64,000 nucleotides of DNA, from positions 40,904,075 to 40,968,074 of the forward strand of contig JAVIAB010000139.1 of NCBI GenBank assembly GCA_032433765.1, read 5' to 3'. A model generated the notes under the pieces. The model was not told where the DNA came from. It saw only the letters and a list, made by a program, of their open reading frames with translations, and searched no databases. This DNA is from Megaustenia siamemsis (lineage: Eukaryota > Mollusca > Gastropoda > Stylommatophora > Ariophantidae). The position numbers were made by a program, and so were the translations under genes. Numbering within the stretch: position 1 is the first letter of the stretch; each line of letters begins with the position of its first letter. Positions 21,657 to 32,956 of this stretch are shown here, piece after piece.

Positions 21657-21799
21657 TATCAAAATTGAAGACATGAACCTGGAGACAGTTCAGAACTATA
21701 ATGGACATATTATAAAAAGTGATGTAAAATGTACAACTGAATAAACAAAAGAATAGGAATGGCAAAAATTAATTTAATGCTATGAAAAATATACTTACA
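21657..21799 (+). pseudogene. LINE RT fragment, 5' part, 5'-truncated
   Basis: The frame reads IEDMNLETVQNYNGHI then VKCTTE and a decayed INKRIGMAKINFNAMKNIL. This corresponds to the connection between the RT palm and the C-terminal tail of APE-type LINEs. Its continuation (TSKQITPGLKLRIAKCY) is found 8.8 kb away at 30597, beyond the palindromic element. Confidence 0.75.
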
Positions 21800-22239
21800 G
21801 TAGTATACAAGGTTCCATTTGTCCGCATTTGGCCCGTAAATTAACAAATATATATAGCGCAAGGCGCCTAATTCGCGAGCGGCGCAGGGGGAGTTAACTG
21901 TGACCACTCGTGTTGACCTCATGTGTCGGTGACACAGGAAGTGACCTGTCTATGTCTGGTGTGTGCTGACTTTTGAGTTCTTGATGTACTGGATCGATAG
22001 TGACAGTTTAGTAGATTATACAACGTCAATGAAAAACAATAGCATTATTATCTCAGTAGATATATAGCATACAGTGGAAATTACAAACATATTTAATACA
22101 CTGAGTAAATATATAGTACAAGGATAACATTTATTTATAGCTATGTAGTTGGGTGTCTGCTTATCTCTATGTCATAAATAAATCATAAGGGTGAAACTGT
22201 TAGAGATTGCTGGTTAGTCTAAGCTAGTAGTGTAAAGAG
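21800..22239. repeat. Left terminal region of the palindromic element
   Basis: About 440 bp of non-coding terminal sequence pair with 30092-30596. It includes gcgcctaattcgcgagcggc and a gtgacacaggaagtgacctg word found at both ends. Identity between the ends is visibly lower than between the polymerase regions, with small indels around the GC-rich patch. Confidence 0.8.
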
Positions 22240-25200
22240 TTAAATATCTAAAGGCATAGTCGAGACATTATCATCAGCTACCTTTCTTTTTATATAGAAA
22301 TAGGAAAGAACATTTCTTGTTTGACTGTAGGAAAATTTGGAATCATTTAAGACTTTGAAACCTACATTTGTCTCACCCTTGGCCTTTTGCATGTCGAGAA
22401 CCTCTAAAAACATATCTTTATCTAATTTGTTGTGTTGCTTGCTTAACCCTTTACAACTGATTGTATCGTAATCCCCACTACAATGGTACGTCTTACTACA
22501 TAAGCTAACAAGTGATGTCCCTTCGTACTCTTAATTTTAAAAGACCTGGCGTTCATTTGGTGTATGCTTTAACACCCTTACAGTTTATACAATCTGTCTT
22601 GCTAACATGCTCATCGCAAAACTCGGCAGGAAACCAGTCTTTATATTCTCTATTAAACTCATCCTGCATAACTGACTTAACTATGTCCTCCAACTTAGGT
22701 GCACTTAAAGCCAAGTATAAACTATCGGTATCTGTTTCAAATAACTGAAAGGCAGACCTGGCTACAAACTTATCTAAGAATTCGAAATAAAAATCTAACA
22801 TACATAGTTTGGCATATTGATAGACGATGAAACCGTTTTATACGGGCAAGTCCCAAACAGTTTTCTTTTCTCCATCTCAATTTCAAAAAGATCATCCCCT
22901 ATTTCAGTCATCTCTTTAAATCGGGAATTATTTATCATTTTCGATATCTCCTCCCCACGTACAAGACAACGCTATGATTGGCCTTATTGGTTAGAGTCTT
23001 TCCGTAGGCTGAGTTTTCTAAGAGCTTCATCGTATCGCTGATTATAGATTGATTTTCGTCTATATCACCAGCCCGACGCACCTCTGTGACCACATATTCA
23101 CAATTTTTTAAACAAATAGACGGTTGATATTCTATCACTTGATAGATTTTTGTTACCTCTAGCCCATGATCTGAATACCATTTAAACAGCGGTGTTGCCG
23201 AAATATTTAAACCCCGACATAACTACCGATTAGGGTGCGACGAGGGGTTGACAACAAGTTATGTTTGAGGGCATATTCACCCATAAACACCCCAATATCC
23301 TCACGCGTGACGTCAATATTTTTGAAAATCGGAGTCATGTCACTGAAATGTTCCTTCAGGCGGTCTGGGCGTGTAGATCACATTCCACTAAACCAAAACA
23401 CATCCCATCTGAAACAGAAGTCAGAAACTGTTTATCACTGAGAGGGAGCCCTTCTTGAGAGTAAGAGGATCTAGCTCTAGGGACGGCTTTAGAGAGGAAA
23501 GCCCTAATGGTTGGTTCAGACCTTTTCACAGCCTGCCACTCACATTCCTACATAACTTCAACTGGGACTTTGACCTCGTTGGTTAGCTATGTCTGTATCT
23601 CACATGTTTTTTTTCAAAAAGCTCGAACTCGGGTTTATTATTAACAGGGTTTCTATCCTTATCTTTGGTGGGGGGTGGGGGGACAGTCTTTGTGACCATG
23701 GTACAGACAACCATGAAAATTGTAGCCTATTCTCTTCATGTTATCCCACCCATCCACGGGATATTTCTATCACTTAACCGAAACTCTCTCCCGTTAAAGT
23801 GAGTTTTCAACTTCACCCCTTTTGGTGGGCGACCCACGTTAGCCACTCTGTACTTTGTTGGACATAATAGTTATTTTATTCGACCCTAAATTCGGTCTCC
23901 AATCTTCTAATAATTGGGTAATCTGTTGGCGTTGGGTTCATGAGAGCCCAAAGATAAAACGCGTTGGCATCGTAACCTTGGATGGGTTGGTCCAGTTTTC
24001 CTCCCCTAATAAACGTTTTTCTACCTCGTGATACCTATGAAAAATTATAGAGGGACCCCAAACGATATTATCTCTAATCATTCGTCTGTTTGCTCGAATA
24101 TAAACTAAACATTACACCCCTATCAACGGTCCTAAAAGATACTTTAAACAAACACCCGAACCGAAATGGCGTCTTTAAAACAGTCCACACCACACTCCCC
24201 ATAAAAGCGAACCTGCTGCTCTAAGGCTTCTAAGAAGGGGACTACATCTTTGTTATTATACCACACCAAAAAGGGTGGTCATCTTATTATCTTTCCAGAC
24301 CATTTTGCACATAGCGTACTCTTCCTTGGAAATGTTGGAATTTTAAAATGACGAATAAAACGCTTCGTGTGGGGTAACGCCGTCTCGTCCAACTTTTTGG
24401 GATCGCCTATATATTCAAAACAAAAGTGACCCTTTGTCTCGCTAATCTTGTAAGCTGCCACGTACTTGCTGTAACTGAGACCTGGGGCTAAATAATTTAC
24501 TATATCTAAGAATTTTAGATTCTGCGTTGCAATACACATAACGTAATTGTTTCTCTTAACTATAAACTTGAACGGTTTTGCTACTTTGTAGTCTCCTTCC
24601 ATTTTATGTTCCTCTTCTTCGTTAACCTCGGGTTCTTCTTATTCCTCTTCTTCTTCTTCCATACTAGTGCCTTCTTCGCTCACTTGTACAGTGGCGACCA
24701 TGAAGTGCCTTATTAAATAGGGTTTAATGCGGTTGACGTCATATTTCCCCGAGTTAAACCCTATAACTGGAAGCTCTTTTAAATACTCATTAAACCTAAC
24801 TATTAGCTTGTCTTTATTCAGATCATGGAGTTGGGTAAAAATACTTTCAAACCGAGCTCGCAACAACGAGTATACCTTAGCAGCGATACTAGTGAAGTAA
24901 TCAACCATCTGACTAACTAAAATCTGCGGGTCACCAACCGTTATGAAGTACTTTGGTGCCTCCCACCCGGGGACATTTTACGCTATAGAACAGGAGAGGG
25001 CACCTGTTTAGCTACAAAAGCAATCGAGTGCGTCTCTTGAGGAACATTCCTACTATCAAAATAACATTCATAATTGAATGTCGCCCTGAACGGGTAAAAA
25101 AAGACTCTGGAGTACTTATCCCTTCAGCGCTGATCGCGTCCCATACACTTTCAGGTCAAGAGTAAACCCCACCCTTATATGTCTCTACAGTCACATCCCC

Positions 25201-26566
25201 ATTGCAAGTTGTTTTCGTGTCTATTCATATATCCAAACTTTTCCCACAATTTCCCACATTTTCCACAAGAAAAGCTTTTACTAGCCCTTGAAAGATCGTT
25301 TGTATAAAATAAGTTGTTTTTGTAAAGTAAAAGATGGAGAGTTTCACTATAACTACTGGCGCTTCTCAGAACGATACGCAAGGCTTGTTCAGAATCAAAC
25401 TAAAAAATATCTATATTTACTGAAAAAACAATTTCCTAAGAGAGGTACTTCGGCCAGAGTTACACCGGGAAAGTTACCTAACATTAGAGAGGTGTTAAAC
25501 TGTTTGAAAGTACGCTCGACGCCTTCCTAACATCTTTAACAGAGGCACCTCTATGGATAGCTAGACACCGGAAGAAGCAGAGAATATCAGCGTAGATTTT
25601 AGAATGGGAATCGGTTAGAAGGATATTCATACCATGAATCGGTGCAATGTAGGGTGGTATATCTAGCACACACCCTATAGGATAATCTTGAAGTTTATAA
25701 ATATAAACACTCGTACTGACTAATGCCTCCAAGGTATATTTAGTTGTCTCCTTTTTTGCCTGAATACCCTAATATATCACTTTCATTTAATCTATCTATA
25801 AATGTTTCAAAATCATTTATGTTGTTAATTAACAAGGGTTTGTCTAACCCTGTCTCGTTATTTGAGCTGGCGTGAAAATAAAGCAGCCCCATTTGACTCC
25901 CTATGTCTTAAAACTAGATGATGACTATAATTCACCTTGAAACGGTTTTGCTGGGCTAGAAAAAACAAGGGTTTCCAATCTATAGGAGTATCAGGCTGAT
26001 GAAATATAGTATACGTGTCCATGCATTCGTTCCTACTTTCGTGTGTTCTAATAGCTAACCAGTTGTCCTTATATAACTTCCTAATATCTTGGGGTAACTT
26101 GTTCAGAGTCTTTTTCATTAATAAGTCTTGGTCTCTTTGAGAGCCCTTGAGTTGAACTCTTTACTGCCCACTTGCGTGAGGTTCTCGATACCAGTGGGCC
26201 TACTAGTGTTGATAATGTCGAGTTGTCCACGGCTGTATCATGACTATCGAGATGTACTTGCAGATAGCTTGCTCCAGTGAATATTTGTTGACAGATGGGA
26301 CAGATGGGACAGACAGGTGGGGTAGCACCGATCTCTTTCGAATGTACGTGATCTGTTGACACATGAGTTGGTGATGCAGGAACTACTGATGCAAGAGGTG
26401 CAGGATGCTCTGTCTTGTTATGTCTGGCAAGGCTGTCTACTCTTGTATAAACTCGTTCACAAAAACTACATTTGTATTCATGATACTGATGTACACTAGC
26501 AACGTGTCACTTTATGTCACGGCTCCGGGTGAAGGTTTTGGAGCACAGATGACAAGTGTTAGGCAT
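22240..26566 (-). pseudogene. Zinc-finger plus protein-primed-type DNA polymerase B (left copy)
   Basis: Start MPNTCHLCSKTF at 26566; stop after MPLDI at 22240; about 1440 codons if intact. In order: two or three C2H2-like fingers (CHLCSKTF, CSFCERVYTRVDSLARH, CPICQQIFTGASYLQVHLDSH); a conserved block (DNWLAIRTHESRN, FKVNYSHHLVLRH); a zinc pair CGKCGKLWEKFGYMNRH near 25270; exonuclease I near 25073, here FNYECYFD where DxE is expected, so the key Asp is Asn; exonuclease II IGFNSGKYDVN near 24750; exonuclease III-like LDIVNYLAPGLSYSKY near 24500; NFHGCLYHGHKDC near 23720; palm A-like GLVECDLHA near 23380; motif B KLLENSAYGKTLTNK near 23000; motif C ETDTDSLYLAL near 22720; and the C-terminal SYFYIKRKVADD. 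It has several frameshifts and stops. The family copies linear DNA in Polintons and related elements. Confidence 0.85.
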
Positions 26567-26819
26567 CTATAGAATAGAAATTGAAACATTACAGCTAAAG
26601 AATAAAAAACAATAAACATTACAAGGAGAAAAACAATAAAATTAATCAACGAGATTAACAAATTATCTAAATTAGGTTACTAAAGTATCATACTATAATA
26701 TTAAAGAACAAAAATAACACTTACATTTTATATGTCTTAAGGCGCAAGACACATTACTCGTCAACAACTGTAAATGTATGTCTACATTGGTGTTATATAT
26801 TACCTAAAACCCCGGAGGT

Positions 26820-26960
26820 GTTGCTAAATTAGAATTGACCCCTGGTGCAATACTGGATGAATTAATAAAAATAGATTTTAACCTATGAGACATTACGCGA
26901 AGAGTTACTAAAAATATATTTGACTTATGATGCAATTCCCGTCAATTTTGTTATTTTTAC
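26820..26960. repeat. Iteron-like units, left of palindrome centre
   Basis: Roughly 45-48 bp degenerate units pair ttgacccctggtgcaata with gatgaattaataaaaatag, then acctatgagacattacgcg with gagttactaaaaatat, then gacttatgatgcaattcccg. The mirrored set is at 27285-27415. They lie between the two divergent gene starts and could be replication or promoter elements; that role is inference. Confidence 0.6.
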
Positions 26961-27285
26961 CACTGACCATTTTTGAGGGACACGCCTATGAAACTGTTAA
27001 AAATTAAAAGTGATCCTCTAGGCTTACCTTAAACTTAATATTAGACATCTCCGTAGCAAAAATTTACTTCAAAATCACTTTTATGAATTTTACCCCCTGA
27101 CCATTTTTTTTTTTACATGAATACACGTGTCCCTAAAAAATGGTCAGGGTGTAAAATTTATAAAAGTTATTTTCAAGGGGATGTCTAATATGAAGTTTGA
27201 GGTAAGCCTAGAAGTTCACTTTTATTTTTTTTAACAGTTTCATAGGCGTATCCCTAAAAAATAGTCAGGGGTAAAAATAATTAAA
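26961..27285. promoter_or_regulatory. Palindrome centre with repeated tgaccattttt/agggacac motif
   Basis: The arms meet around a spacer of about 25 bases (ttttttacatgaatacacgtg region, 27108-27135). The motif tgaccatttttgagggacac occurs at 26965. Partial or reversed versions lie at 27103, 27130 (gtccctaaaaaatggtca) and 27250. Divergent gene starts at 26566 and 27671 make this the likely shared promoter or origin, which is inference from position. Confidence 0.5.
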
Positions 27286-27415
27286 AAAATTGACGGCAAT
27301 TGCATCATAAGTCAAAATCTATTTTTAGTAACTCCTCGGGTAATGTCTCATAGGTCAAAATCAATTTTTTATTAATTCATCCGGTATTGCATCAGTGGTC
27401 AATTCTATTTTTAGT
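27285..27415. repeat. Iteron-like units, right of palindrome centre
   Basis: Mirror of 26820-26960: gacggcaattgcatcataag, then taactcctcgggtaatgtc, then attcatccggtattgcatc. The spacing of about 45-48 bp is preserved. Confidence 0.6.
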
Positions 27416-27670
27416 AACACCTCCAGAGTTTTAAGGTAAATATAACACCACTGTAGACATATAATTACAGTTTTTGGCGAGTAATGTGTCTTGCGCCTTA
27501 AGACATATATAAAGTAAGTGTTATTTTTGTTCTTTAATATTATAGTATGATACTTTAGTAACCTAATTTCGATAATTTGTGAATCTCGTTGATTATTTTT
27601 TATTGTTTTCTCCTTGTAATGTTTATTATTTTTATTCTTTAGCAGTAATGTTTCAATTTCTATTCTATAG

Positions 27671-30091
27671 ATGCCTAACACTTGTCATCTGTGCTCCAAA
27701 ACCTTCATCCAGAGCCGAGTCATAAAGCGACAAGTTGCTAGTGTACATGAGTATCATGAATACAAATGTAATTTCTGTGAACGAGTTTAAACAAGAGTAG
27801 ACAGCCTTGCCAGACATATCAAGACAGAGCATCCTGCACCTCTTGCATCAGTAGTTCCTGCATCACCAACTCCTGTGTCAACAGGTCACGTACATTCAAA
27901 ATAGATCGGCACTATCCCACATGTCTGTCCCATCTGTCAACAAATAATCACTGGAGCAAGCTATCTGCAAGTACATCTCGATAGCCATGATACAGCCGTA
28001 GACAACTCGACATTATCAACACTAGTAGGCCGACTGGTGTCGAAATCCTCACGCAAGCGGGCAGTAAAGAGTTCGACTCAAGGGCTCTCAAAGAGACCAA
28101 GACTTATTAATGAAAAAGTCTCTCTGAACAAGTTATTAGGAAGATATATAAGAACAGCTGGTTAGCTATTAGAACACACGACCGTAGGAACAAATACATG
28201 GACACGTATACTATATTTCATCAGCCTGATACTCCTATAGATTGGAAAACCCTTGTAAACCCAATTTTCCTAGCCCAGCAAAAGCGTTTCAAGGTGAATT
28301 ATAGTCATCATCTAGTTTTAAGACATAGGGAGACACAGGGGCTGCGTTATTTTCACGCCAACACAAATAACGAGACAGGGTTAGACAAACCCTTGTTAGT
28401 TAAGAACAGAAATGATTTTGAAACATTTATAGATTAAATGAAAGTGATATATTAGGGTAAGCAGACAAAAATAGGGAGACAACTAAATATACCTTGGAAG
28501 CGTTAGTCAATATGAGTGTTTATATTTATAAACTTCAAGATTATCCTATAGGGTTCTGCTATATATCCCACCCTCCGGGCAAGTATCCCAGTCAATGGGT
28601 GGGATAAAATGAATAGTAAAGCCTACAATTTTCATGGTTGTCTGTACCATGGTCACAAAGACTGTTCTCTCACCAAAGATAAAGATAGAAACCCTGTTAA
28701 TAATAAACCTTTGCTCCAGCGGTTGGAAAAAAAGTGAGATACAGACATACCTAAACAAGGAGGTCAAATCCCATTTAAAGTTATGTTGGAATGTGAGTGG
28801 CAGGCCCTGAAAAAGTCTGAACCAACCATTATTGCTTTCCTTTCTAAAGCTGTCCCAAGAGTTAAATCCTCCTACTCTCAAGAAGGGCTCCCTCTCAGTG
28901 ATAAACAGATTCTGACTTCTGTTTCAGATGGGACGTGTTTAGGTTTAGTGGAATGTGATCTACACGCCCCTGGCCGCCTGAAGAAACATTTCAGTGAGAT
29001 GACTCCGATTTTCAAAAATATTGACGTCACGCGTGAGGATATTGGGGTGTTTATGGGTGAATATGCCCTCAAACATAACTTGTTGTCAACCCCTCGTCGC
29101 ACCCTAATCGGTAGTTATGTCGGGGTTAAAATATTTCGGCAACACCGCTGTTTAAATGGTATTCAGATCATGGGCTAGAGGTAACAAAAATCTATCAAGT
29201 GATAGAATATCAACCGTCTATTTGTTTAAAAAATTGTGAATATATGGTCACAGAGGTGCGTCGGGCTGGTGATTATAGACGAAAATCAATCTATAATCAG
29301 CGATACGATGAAGCTCTTAGAAAACTCAGCCTACGGAAAGACTCTAACCAATAAGGCCAATCATAGCGTTGTCTTGTACGTGGGGAGGAGATATCGAAAA
29401 TGATAAATAATTCCGATTTAAAGAGATGACTGAAATAGGGGATGATCTTTTGAAATTGAGATGGAGAAAAAGAAAACTGTTTGGGACTTGCCCGTATAAA
29501 AACGGTTTCATCGTCTATCAATATGCCAAACTATGTATGTTAGATTTTTATTTCGAATTCTTAGATATGTTTGTAGCCAGGTCTGCCTTTCAGTTATTTG
29601 AAACAGATACCGATAGTTTATACTTGGCTTTAAGTGCACCTAAGTTGGAGGTCATAGTTAAGTCAGTTATGCAGGATGAGTTTAATAGAGAATATAAAGA
29701 CTGGTTTCCTGCCGAGTTTGCGATGAGCATGTTAGCAAGACAGATTGTATAAACTGAAAGGGTGTTAAAGCATACACCAAACGAACGCCAGGTCTTTTAA
29801 AATTAAGAGTACGAAGGACATCACTTGTTAGCTTATGTAGTAAGACGTACCATTGTAGTGGGGATTACGATACAATCAGTTGTAAAGGGTTAAGCAAGCA
29901 ACACAACAAATTAGATAAAGATATGTTTTTAGAAGTTCTCGCCACGCAAAAGGCCAAGGGTGGGAAAATGTAGGTTTAAAAGTCCCAATTCCATATTTTC
30001 CTGCAGTCAAACAAGAAATGTTCTTTCCTATGTCTATATAAAAAGGAAGGTAGCTGATGAATACGTCTCGACTACGCCTTAAGATATATAA
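27671..30091 (+). pseudogene. Zinc-finger plus DNA polymerase B (right copy, exonuclease deleted)
   Basis: Start MPNTCHLCSKTF at 27671; end near 30091. The zinc-finger block and the block RFKVNYSHHLVLRH (28290-28330) are kept. The frame then jumps near 28555-28610 from YKLQDYPIG to the sequence before NFHGCLYHGHKDC. About 1.9 kb present in the left copy (roughly 23765-25655) is missing, with all exonuclease motifs. The palm is well kept over 28783-29178 (LSDKQILTSVSDG, GLVECDLHAPGRLKKHFSEM), motif B lies at 29310 and motif C ETDTDSLYLAL at 29600. Over about 600 bases of palm the two copies look about 97% identical. They share a frameshift just before ATPLFKWYSDHGLEV. Private lesions also occur, for example an extra t at 29270. 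Confidence 0.85.
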
Positions 30092-30596
30092 CTCTTTACA
30101 CCACTAGCTTAGACTCACCAGCAATCTTTAACAGTTTCACCCTTATGATTTATTTATGACATAGAGATAAGCAGACACCCAACTAAATGGCTATCAATAA
30201 ATGTTATCCTTGCACTATATATTTACTCAGTGTACTAAATATTTTTGTAATGTTATGCAATTTTCACTGTATGACTATATACCTACTGAGATATTAAAAT
30301 AATAAAATATATCATTTGTTTTCTGTTTTATATTTAATGCTACTTTTTTTTATTGACGTTGTACAATCAACTAAACTGTCACTATCGATCCAGTACTTCA
30401 AGAACTCAAAAGTCAGGACACACCAGACATAAACAGGTCACTTCCTGTGTCACCTACACGAGAGGTCATACCCCGACACGAGAGGTCACTGTTAACTATT
30501 CCTGCGCCGCACGCGTGTTAGGCGTCTTGCGCGCCGCGCTATATATCTATGTTAATTTACGGGCCAAATGCGAGCAAATGGAACCTTGTATACTAC

Positions 30597-31086
30597 TACT
30601 AACATCAAAACAAATAACACCAGGGCTAAAACTAAGAATAGCAAAATGTTACATCTTCTCAATATTCCTATATGTTGCAGAAACATGGACATTAGACAAG
30701 AAAACAGAACAGAAAATTGAAGCCTTTTAAATGTGGATATATAGAAAAATATGTCGAATTGGATGGAAAGAAAAGAAAATAAATGATGAAATCTTAAAAC
30801 AAACTAAAAATGAAAAGAGAACTACTAAACACAATTAAAACAAGACAAATGATATTTTTGGGCCATGTTAAAAGACACAACATCCTACTAAAAGTAATCT
30901 TGCTGGGGAAAATACAAGGTAAAAGAGGCAGAAGGAGACCAAGACTAACATGGACGAGTAACATCAAAAGATGGACAAACCAGCCTATGACAACCTGCAC
31001 CATTAAAGCAAGAGATAGAGCAGAATGGCGCTCGATGGTAACTAACCTTCGTTGCGGAGATGGCACACGATAATGGTGATGATGAT
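30597..31086 (+). pseudogene. LINE RT fragment, 3' part, with GATGAT tail
   Basis: Continues the copy broken at 21799: ITPGLKLRIAKCYIFSIFLY, AETWTLDKKTEQKIEAF, then after a frame change GHVKRHN, GKIQGKRGRRRPRLTW and AEWRSMVTNLRCGDGTR. It ends in atggtgatgatgat, directly followed by the right target duplication. The order and the 12-bp flanking repeats show a single LINE insertion that was later split. Confidence 0.85.
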
Positions 31087-31206
31087 GTAGCAAGTGAGAC
31101 ACTGTATATTCAACCAGGACGTTTTGCAAGACTTAAAAATCAGAATACAGCAGGAGTTCGACAAATGGTAGACATGACGCAGGTGCGGCCGCAACATCCG
31201 GTTTAG
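31087..31206 (+). pseudogene. 3' half of the ORF interrupted by the LINE
   Basis: Begins with the 12-bp duplication gtagcaagtgag and continues in the same frame as 21448-21656: TLYIQPGRFARLKNQNTAGV, then RQMVDMTQVRPQHPV, and stops at 31204-31206. Product unknown. Confidence 0.5.
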
Positions 31207-32422
31207 AGTATCAAAGAGCTAAAGAGCCGAAACTCCTGTGACAAGGAGGGGGACTACTCCTGGTGATCATATTATCTCTTGAATCCAAAGCTCTAAATGT
31301 GTAATGAGCTTTTAAGCACTATTTTAAATTGCATTATTAAACTGCTATATATGGTTTTGTTGTAATTTAATTTAGTTGGCCAGTGCAATCATCAAAGTAA
31401 GGTGTTCTTGTATCAATTCTCAACTGTGCAGAATTTTTTTTTTTTTTTTTTTTTTAAACACATATTTCTGGCTTCACGGAAATTGAAGTTTTGGGTTCCA
31501 CGTGTTTTCTATGTGAAACTAGGACATTCTGACTGCCATCGCTTTCAGGGTTCACACAGATTGAAGATTTGGTTCCATGGATTTTCTAAGAGAGTGCCCG
31601 ACATTCTGACGCGATACTCCACACTGTATTGTGCCAATTGTAAAATTATATTGATATTAACACCCCAACTTCCCATTCAACATTTTATGTAACAGTTGTC
31701 ATATACTTTCTTTTCTATAAATGAATCCATTCTTGACGCCTAACACGCGAGCGGCGCAGGGATAGATCATTGAACTTCATTCCGATTGTTTAAAGTGAAA
31801 CAAAAAATAAGTATAAACCTCTTCATGTGTACAAATAAAACTGTGTTATTGCCCAGGGTATACCGACACATTTTGTTGGGTAATGTTGTTAGCTCCATGC
31901 CTTTCATCTTTACCTCTCTGAAAATAAATCTTCTGTGCCCGTTTAAGGGGGCGAATCTAGAAGACGGTCTGTCTAAGGAAGGAACTAAGAACTAAACGTG
32001 TTATTGTCTGTAGCTCAGTTCGAAGTGAAGAACTACACAAATACTTTTATTAAATCAGTGACCTGAATATCTGTGTACTTACATATGTGTATGTCTTCTT
32101 TATACCCCCCCCCCCCCCCCATGTTAGTCCACTCATGCGTGTTTCTTTTAGTCGATTATTTAATGTCTTTTAGGCTGCTCATCACACAAATAAAATGGTG
32201 ATTTGTGCTTCGGTCATAGCATCGGGCGTTGTTGACAGGGCGAATGTAGAAGTTACTTGTAGCGTTTGGGGTGGTGCTTTGGTGATTAAAATATCGACAT
32301 AGGTAGGCAGCTCAACTGGGTGGTGTGCGATGAAACAGCAATTAAATAATAATAAACATAATATTGTATATGACAGCTATACTGAGTGAGGACATCATTA
32401 AAGCTGTCGTATGCAATGTCAT
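31207..32422. other. No gene; solo end-fragment of the palindromic element at 31735-31762
   Basis: At 31735-31762 gacgcctaacacgcgagcgg then cgcaggg matches the GC-rich terminal patch of the palindromic element at about 24 of 27 bases. A diverged duplication of about 75 bp (ttcacggaaattgaag and ttcacacagattgaag) lies at 31470-31615. A C-run occurs at 32106-32120. No gene seen. Confidence 0.5.
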
Positions 32423-32556
32423 ACAAAGGACAAGTGGTAGGGTTCGATCCCAACCGACGGCTCCGGTTCACCCAAGCCTTTAATGGGTACCGGATTGTTT
32501 TCTGGGAGAGTAAAGCGGCACGGGCGTAATATCGACCACATTACCCCAAAAATCAG
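32423..32556 (+). mobile_element. Family A SINE, head-truncated
   Basis: Starts near the B box (tagggttcgatcccaaccga) and continues through gggtaccgg, aaagcggcacgggcg and accacattaccccaaaaatc, where it stops. The A-box part and the 3' tail are missing. Confidence 0.85.
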
Positions 32557-32897
32557 TACCAGTAATGTCGCATGTGCATTTTATTTCTAAAAACGTTGAA
32601 AGTGAGTCAATAATATTTGAACTCATGAGTATGTCAGCATTTCTTACCTCTTAATTTTCTGTTTTATTTTCGGTACCAGTTTTGTCGTTTTATGCAAGAA
32701 CCCATTAGATCTCAAAATTATATTTTAAATATTGCCTTTTGACGTTTCGGTGCACGAGTTTATGGTTAATCACTTATGGTGAATCTATGCTACAAGGCAA
32801 AGAACCCAGCAACCAGATAAAATAACTCATGCGTGATCAACGCAGATTAAAGAATGTTGCTGCAGGTGGAAGTCCAAATCCATTGGGCGTTCATTTA

Positions 32898-32956
32898 CAT
32901 CGGCAGCGTATACCATCCATATCGGCAGCGTATACCATCCATATCTGTAGCGCATA
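32898..32956. repeat. Outlying monomers of the 22-bp satellite, with SINE target duplication
   Basis: Two to three monomers of the 34978-36805 satellite (gcagcgtataccatccatat). The last 16 bases, atatctgtagcgcata (32941-32956), recur at 33322-33337 on the other side of the composite SINE. Confidence 0.85.

Larger units (their letters stand above)
21800..30596. mobile_element. 8.8-kb palindromic element with two family B DNA polymerase genes
   Basis: The sequence from 21800 to about 27110 reappears reverse-complemented from about 27125 to 30596. Both outer ends read gtagtatacaaggttcc inward. The flanks are tacttaca (21792-21799) and tactaaca (30597-30604). Comparison with an uninterrupted LINE copy shows these to be an 8-bp target duplication with one change. 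The left arm is about 5.3 kb; the right is about 3.5 kb because of one internal deletion. Each arm holds a zinc-finger/PolB pseudogene transcribed outward from the centre. Long inverted repeats and pPolB recall Polintons/Mavericks and related viral elements. However, no integrase, protease or capsid gene is present, and the 8-bp duplication differs from the 6 bp typical of Polintons. Confidence 0.85.

Noticed and set aside
22817..23458. Plus-strand ORFs across the left polymerase arm
   Set aside because: They are antisense shadows of the minus-strand PolB pseudogene.
21800..30596. Ordinary complete Polinton/Maverick
   Set aside because: Only zinc-finger and PolB code is recognisable. I see no integrase, ATPase, protease or capsid gene, and the target duplication is 8 bp.
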